Positions 60,961 to 64,000 of a stretch of DNA of 64,000 nt are shown in pieces. Made by a program: the position numbers and the translations under genes. The notes under the pieces are model-generated. The model searched no databases, was not told the origin of the DNA, and saw only the letters and a program-made list of their open reading frames with translations. Numbering within the stretch: position 1 is the first letter of the stretch; each line of letters starts with the position of its first letter. Location of the stretch: contig JAIOOU010000004.1 in the NCBI GenBank assembly GCA_021414245.1, forward strand, positions 310,001 through 374,000, in the 5' to 3' direction. Source of the DNA: Chloroflexota bacterium (GTDB lineage Bacteria > Chloroflexota > Anaerolineae > Anaerolineales > Villigracilaceae).

Positions 60961-61629
60961 ATGACCATCCAACCATTAAGCGAAAGCACGGAAATGTATT
61001 TAAAAGCCATGGCGGAATTGAATCAGCATGAGACGGTTGCCATTGGGCGTTTGGCGGGGCGGCTGAATGTGACTGCGGTCTCCGCGAACGAGATGGTGCG
61101 GCGCTTAAGCGAGCAGGGACTGGTGAAGCACACGCCGTATAAAGGTGCCGCCCTGACCAAAAAAGGCCGTGAGGCAGCCGGCAATGTCGTCCGCCGCCAG
61201 AGATTGTGGGAATGTTTTTTGCACGATCAGCTGAAGATCGAATGGACCCAGTTGTATGAATATGCCTGTTCGCTGGAACATGCCACTGCGCCGGAGGTGA
61301 CCGAGGCGCTGGCTGTTTTTCTTGGAAGCCCGAAGACCTGTCCGCACGGAAACCCGATCCCGGCGGCGGATGGCTCGTTCACACCATTGAATGGGATTCC
61401 ACTCAGCGAAGTATCCGTGGGGCAAACGGTGCGCGTGCTGGCGGTCAACGCCTCTGCAAAGGAAGTGATCGTACATTTGCACGAACGCGGACTCCTGCCC
61501 GGGCGAAAAATCAAGGTGACCGCTGCGGCGCCGCTGCAGGGCCCCCTGACCTTGCAGGTCGAAAACAGGGAAGTCGCCCTGGGTCTGCATCTGGCGGAGT
61601 TTGTCATCGTGGAAATCCATTCAAAATAA
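60961..61629 (+). CDS. DtxR-family iron/manganese-dependent regulator
   Basis: 222 residues. HTH domain (about 5-70; ALGRLAGRLNVTAVSANEMVRRLSEQGLVKHTPY with TEKGR-like LTKKGR), a dimerisation/metal domain (about 75-135; VRRQRLWECFL, LEHATAPEVTEALAVFLGSPKTCPHGNPIP) and a C-terminal FeoA-type SH3-like domain (about 148-222). Metal ligands such as Cys84-region Glu, His107 and Cys127 can be proposed but not proven. It starts the operon dtxR-feoA-feoB and probably represses it when iron is ample. Confidence 0.92.
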   Translation: MTIQPLSESTEMYLKAMAELNQHETVAIGRLAGRLNVTAVSANEMVRRLSEQGLVKHTPYKGAALTKKGREAAGNVVRRQRLWECFLHDQLKIEWTQLYEYACSLEHATAPEVTEALAVFLGSPKTCPHGNPIPAADGSFTPLNGIPLSEVSVGQTVRVLAVNASAKEVIVHLHERGLLPGRKIKVTAAAPLQGPLTLQVENREVALGLHLAEFVIVEIHSK

Positions 61630-61638
61630 CGAGGGAAC

Positions 61639-61896
61639 ATGGAATTGCCGGAAACCACCCAATTGCATTTGTTACAACCGGGCCAGCGCGGCACGATCAT
61701 CCGTATTCACGGACAAAGTGCCTTGCGCCGCCGTTTTGCCGAGATGGGCATCATTAAAGGGGAGACGATCCTGATCGAACGGAATGCTCCCCTGGGCGAC
61801 CCGGTCGAATACTTCATTAAAGGTTATCACCTGGCTTTGAGAAAGGAAGAGGCGGCACAGATCGAAGTGGCTTTAAAGAAGGATTCAAATGGCTGA
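61639..61896 (+). CDS. feoA: FeoA
   Basis: 85 residues, SH3-like: [66 protein letters not shown] is readable as the FeoA core (only the parts RRRFAEMGI and [10 protein letters not shown] are strongly conserved). It is a cytosolic partner of the FeoB ferrous iron transporter. GAGGG precedes the ATG. It overlaps the GTPase gene by 8 nt. Confidence 0.93.
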   Translation: MELPETTQLHLLQPGQRGTIIRIHGQSALRRRFAEMGIIKGETILIERNAPLGDPVEYFIKGYHLALRKEEAAQIEVALKKDSNG

Positions 61897-62395
61897 TCTG
61901 ACGATCGCGCTGGCGGGCAATCCCAATGCCGGCAAGACCACCATCTTTAATCTGTTGACGGGCCTGCACCAGCATACGGGCAACTGGCCCGGCAAGACCG
62001 TTGAAAAAAAGGAAGGGGAGGCCCGGTTTGGCGACCTGCAGATCAACGTGGTTGACCTGCCCGGCACCTACAGCCTGACGGCCTATTCGCCGGAGGAGAT
62101 CATTGCCCGGGATTTTATGATCGAAGAACGCCCGGATGTGGTCATTAATGTCTTGGATGCGACCAACCTGGAGCGCAACCTGTATTTGACCGTTCAAATT
62201 CTGGAATTGGATGTCCCTGTGGTGATCGCGTTAAACATGGCCGATGACCTGCGCAAGAATGGCGCGAAGATCGATCTCGGGCAGCTTTCGCAGCTGCTGG
62301 GCGGGATTCCCGTGGTCACCACAACCGCCAATCAGGGCCGTGGTATTTCCGAGCTGATCTCGAGGGCCGTTCGCGCGGCGGGAAAAATATCGTGA
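61889..62395 (+). CDS. feoB: FeoB G-protein domain as a separate gene
   Basis: 168 residues that match only the N-terminal G domain of FeoB: G1 GNPNAGKT (10-17), G3 DLPGTYS (56-62), G4 NMAD (116-119) and the G5-like [12 protein letters not shown] near the end. It stops at TGA 62393-62395. The next gene, in the -1 frame and overlapping by 4 nt (GTGA), encodes the rest of FeoB. A one-base indel at the AAAAA run (62383-62387) would fuse them, so either a true split gene or a sequencing error is possible. Confidence 0.9.
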   Translation: MADLTIALAGNPNAGKTTIFNLLTGLHQHTGNWPGKTVEKKEGEARFGDLQINVVDLPGTYSLTAYSPEEIIARDFMIEERPDVVINVLDATNLERNLYLTVQILELDVPVVIALNMADDLRKNGAKIDLGQLSQLLGGIPVVTTTANQGRGISELISRAVRAAGKIS

Positions 62396-64000
62396 ACACA
62401 CCCTCCCGGACTTTTTTCAGACTCGATTATGGTGGCAAGCTGGAACGCGCCATTGCGCGGCTCATGGCCGGATTTGACGAAAACGACTTTGATGCGGGGC
62501 GCTATCCCCGCCGCTGGCTGGCCATTAAACTGCTGGAGGCCGATGCGGACATTCTGAGTCGCGTGCAGGAAATGCCGAATGGGGCGCAGGTCATTGCGCT
62601 GGCGGGGCAGAATGCCGAATATTTGAAATCCATGCTCGGGGATGAGGTGGATCTGCTCACTGCCGACCGGCGCTACGGATACATCAACGGTGTTGTGCGC
62701 CAGGCGCTTCAACGTCCGTTGATCGACCGCATCACCCTGACCGACCGTATTGACGACATCGTCACACACAAGTGGCTTGGCCTGCCCTTTTTCTTTGCCA
62801 TCATGTATGTGATCTTTAGACTCGTGATCGATGTTTCCGCGCCGTTTCTGGATTGGACCGACATGGTCATCAACGGGCCGGTCGCACACCTCTTCTCGTT
62901 CCTTCTGGACCTTGCAGCTGCTCCCGCGTGGATGCATTTCCTGGTCGTTGAGGGAATCGTGGCGGGCGTCGGCGGGGTGCTGGTCTTCGTGCCCGGGCTG
63001 CTGATCCTGTATTTCTTCCTGGCCTTGTTGGAGGATTCGGGCTACATGTCACGCGCCGCCTTTGTGATGGACCGCTTCATGCGGATCGTGGGCCTGCATG
63101 GCAAGTCCTTCATCCCGATGATCCTTGGTTTCGGCTGCGCCGTGCCGGCCATTTACGCCACACGCACCATTGCCAGCCGCCGTGATCGCATCCTGACGGC
63201 TTTGCTGGTTCCCCTGATGTCCTGTTCGGCACGCCTGCCGGTGTACGTGGTCTTTGGGCTGGCCTTCTTCGGAGCGCGGGCCGGCACGGTCATCTGGGCC
63301 ATGTATGCGCTGGGTATTCTGGTGGCCATGCTGGCCGGCATGGTCTTTACCCGCACCATTCTCAAACCCGATGTTTCCTCCGCCTTCGTGTTGGAACTTC
63401 CGCCATATCGCCAGCCTGCGTTGAAAAGCGTGTTGATTCATATGTGGGAGAACACGCGCGAATTTGTCCGCAAGGCCGGGACGACGATTTTGTTCGCCTC
63501 CCTTGTGATGTGGCTGCTGCTCAATTTGCCGTGGGGCGTGGATCATCAGCGTGATTCGTATTTTGGGAAAGTCAGCGGCATGATCGCCCCCGCCTTTGCG
63601 CCGCTGGGATTCGGAAACTGGCAGACCAGCGGCGCCCTTGTCACGGGTTTCATGGCCAAGGAGATCGTGGTCAGCACCATGAGCCAGGTTTATTTGAGAG
63701 GGGAGGAGGTCCAATCCACGGCCCCGCTTTCTTTTGGAGCCGAGGTTCTGAATATGGGGGGCGGTTTTGTGACTGCGGCCATCGACTCGGGAAGGATATT
63801 GTTAAGCATCCTGCCCGGCGTGGACCTGGTCCCGGCCGACCAGGCACCCGATGACACGGCCTTGAGCCTGGCCTTGCAAACGCAATTCACTCCCTTGAGT
63901 GCCCTGTCCATGCTGGTGTTCGTACTGCTGTATGTGCCCTGCGCCGCCACCCTGGGCGCTATCAAACATGAGTTCGGGACTTCCTGGGCGCTCACTTCCG
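62392..64000 (+). CDS. feoB: FeoB membrane domain as a separate gene, 3' end off window
   Basis: 536 codons are visible from a GTG at 62392 to the window's end, with no stop. The first about 115 residues are the helical cytosolic spacer of FeoB ([31 protein letters not shown]). Then come the membrane domain blocks [21 protein letters not shown], with the conserved Cys of the pore, [16 protein letters not shown], and [12 protein letters not shown]. It imports Fe2+. It lacks a G domain of its own and would depend on the protein of the overlapping gene upstream. Confidence 0.9.
   Translation, partial: MNTPSRTFFRLDYGGKLERAIARLMAGFDENDFDAGRYPRRWLAIKLLEADADILSRVQEMPNGAQVIALAGQNAEYLKSMLGDEVDLLTADRRYGYINGVVRQALQRPLIDRITLTDRIDDIVTHKWLGLPFFFAIMYVIFRLVIDVSAPFLDWTDMVINGPVAHLFSFLLDLAAAPAWMHFLVVEGIVAGVGGVLVFVPGLLILYFFLALLEDSGYMSRAAFVMDRFMRIVGLHGKSFIPMILGFGCAVPAIYATRTIASRRDRILTALLVPLMSCSARLPVYVVFGLAFFGARAGTVIWAMYALGILVAMLAGMVFTRTILKPDVSSAFVLELPPYRQPALKSVLIHMWENTREFVRKAGTTILFASLVMWLLLNLPWGVDHQRDSYFGKVSGMIAPAFAPLGFGNWQTSGALVTGFMAKEIVVSTMSQVYLRGEEVQSTAPLSFGAEVLNMGGGFVTAAIDSGRILLSILPGVDLVPADQAPDDTALSLALQTQFTPLSALSMLVFVLLYVPCAATLGAIKHEFGTSWALTS

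Overview
The window looks like a chromosomal segment of a Chloroflexota bacterium, most likely class Anaerolineae. This is an inference from gene content: a tandem set of lipoproteins with NBR1-type (FW) Ig-like domains and Thr/Pro-rich linkers, lipoproteins carrying TEAPAA-type linkers, a DUF711 protein, mevalonate-type isoprenoid synthesis, and HrcA/CIRCE control of groESL. No rRNA is present. One tRNA (Lys, anticodon TTT) is present. Most genes are GC-rich and tightly packed, with ATGA, TAATG or GTGA overlaps. Two stretches are visibly AT-richer and look acquired: about 6.5-10.95 kb and 50.8-52.7 kb.

Layout. 1-15.5 kb is a cell-surface glycan locus, all on the + strand: a sulfatase-fold transferase (5' end off window), a 2-hydroxyacid dehydrogenase, an SDR, a small membrane protein, a DUF115 protein, a GT39-like membrane glycosyltransferase, two closely similar GT2 enzymes, a Wzz-like protein, an O-antigen-ligase/Wzy-like protein and two sulfotransferases. 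An AT-rich insert between the two GT2 genes carries a lipoprotein sulfatase, a 100-bp MITE-like element, transposase debris and a polytopic membrane protein. Together the genes point to a sulfated exopolysaccharide. 15.5-18.1 kb holds an orphan histidine kinase and an alpha/beta hydrolase. 18.1-24.5 kb (- strand) holds rdgB, queG and five FW-domain lipoproteins. 24.6-33.0 kb (- strand) holds a BMP-type (nucleoside-like) ABC importer, a second BMP lipoprotein, an MFS transporter and trmD. 33.1-39.9 kb (+ strand) holds two TPR proteins, CIRCE-controlled groES-groEL, a parvulin-like lipoprotein and an anchored protein. 39.9-46.5 kb holds a branched-chain aminotransferase, a GIY-YIG gene between two ArsR-DUF2087 regulators, then (- strand) infC-rpmI-rplT-macro-rRNA methylase-DUF711. 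46.6-50.6 kb holds trxA, tRNA-Lys with an 86-bp tandem repeat of its 3' end plus terminator, a HEAT-repeat protein, a site-2 protease and a mevalonate-pathway decarboxylase. 50.8-52.7 kb holds a truncated RHS tip with an HExxH domain and a lipoprotein. 53.1-60.6 kb holds marR-MFS, an SH3-like protein, an ABC-F ATPase and an AlgJ/AlgI-like acylation pair. 60.9-64 kb holds a DtxR-family regulator, feoA and a feoB split into a G-protein gene and a membrane gene that runs off the window.

Most noteworthy: the infC gene appears to begin with AUC behind a near-perfect Shine-Dalgarno, feoB is split (or frameshifted at an A-run), five FW lipoproteins sit in tandem, the RHS tip encodes a probable metallopeptidase effector, the tRNA tail is repeated with an exact 86-bp period, one palindromic terminator encodes the same C-terminal peptide in two convergent genes, and several promoters sit so close to ATG that leaderless mRNAs are likely. 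All family assignments rest on reading motifs by eye; no database search was run.
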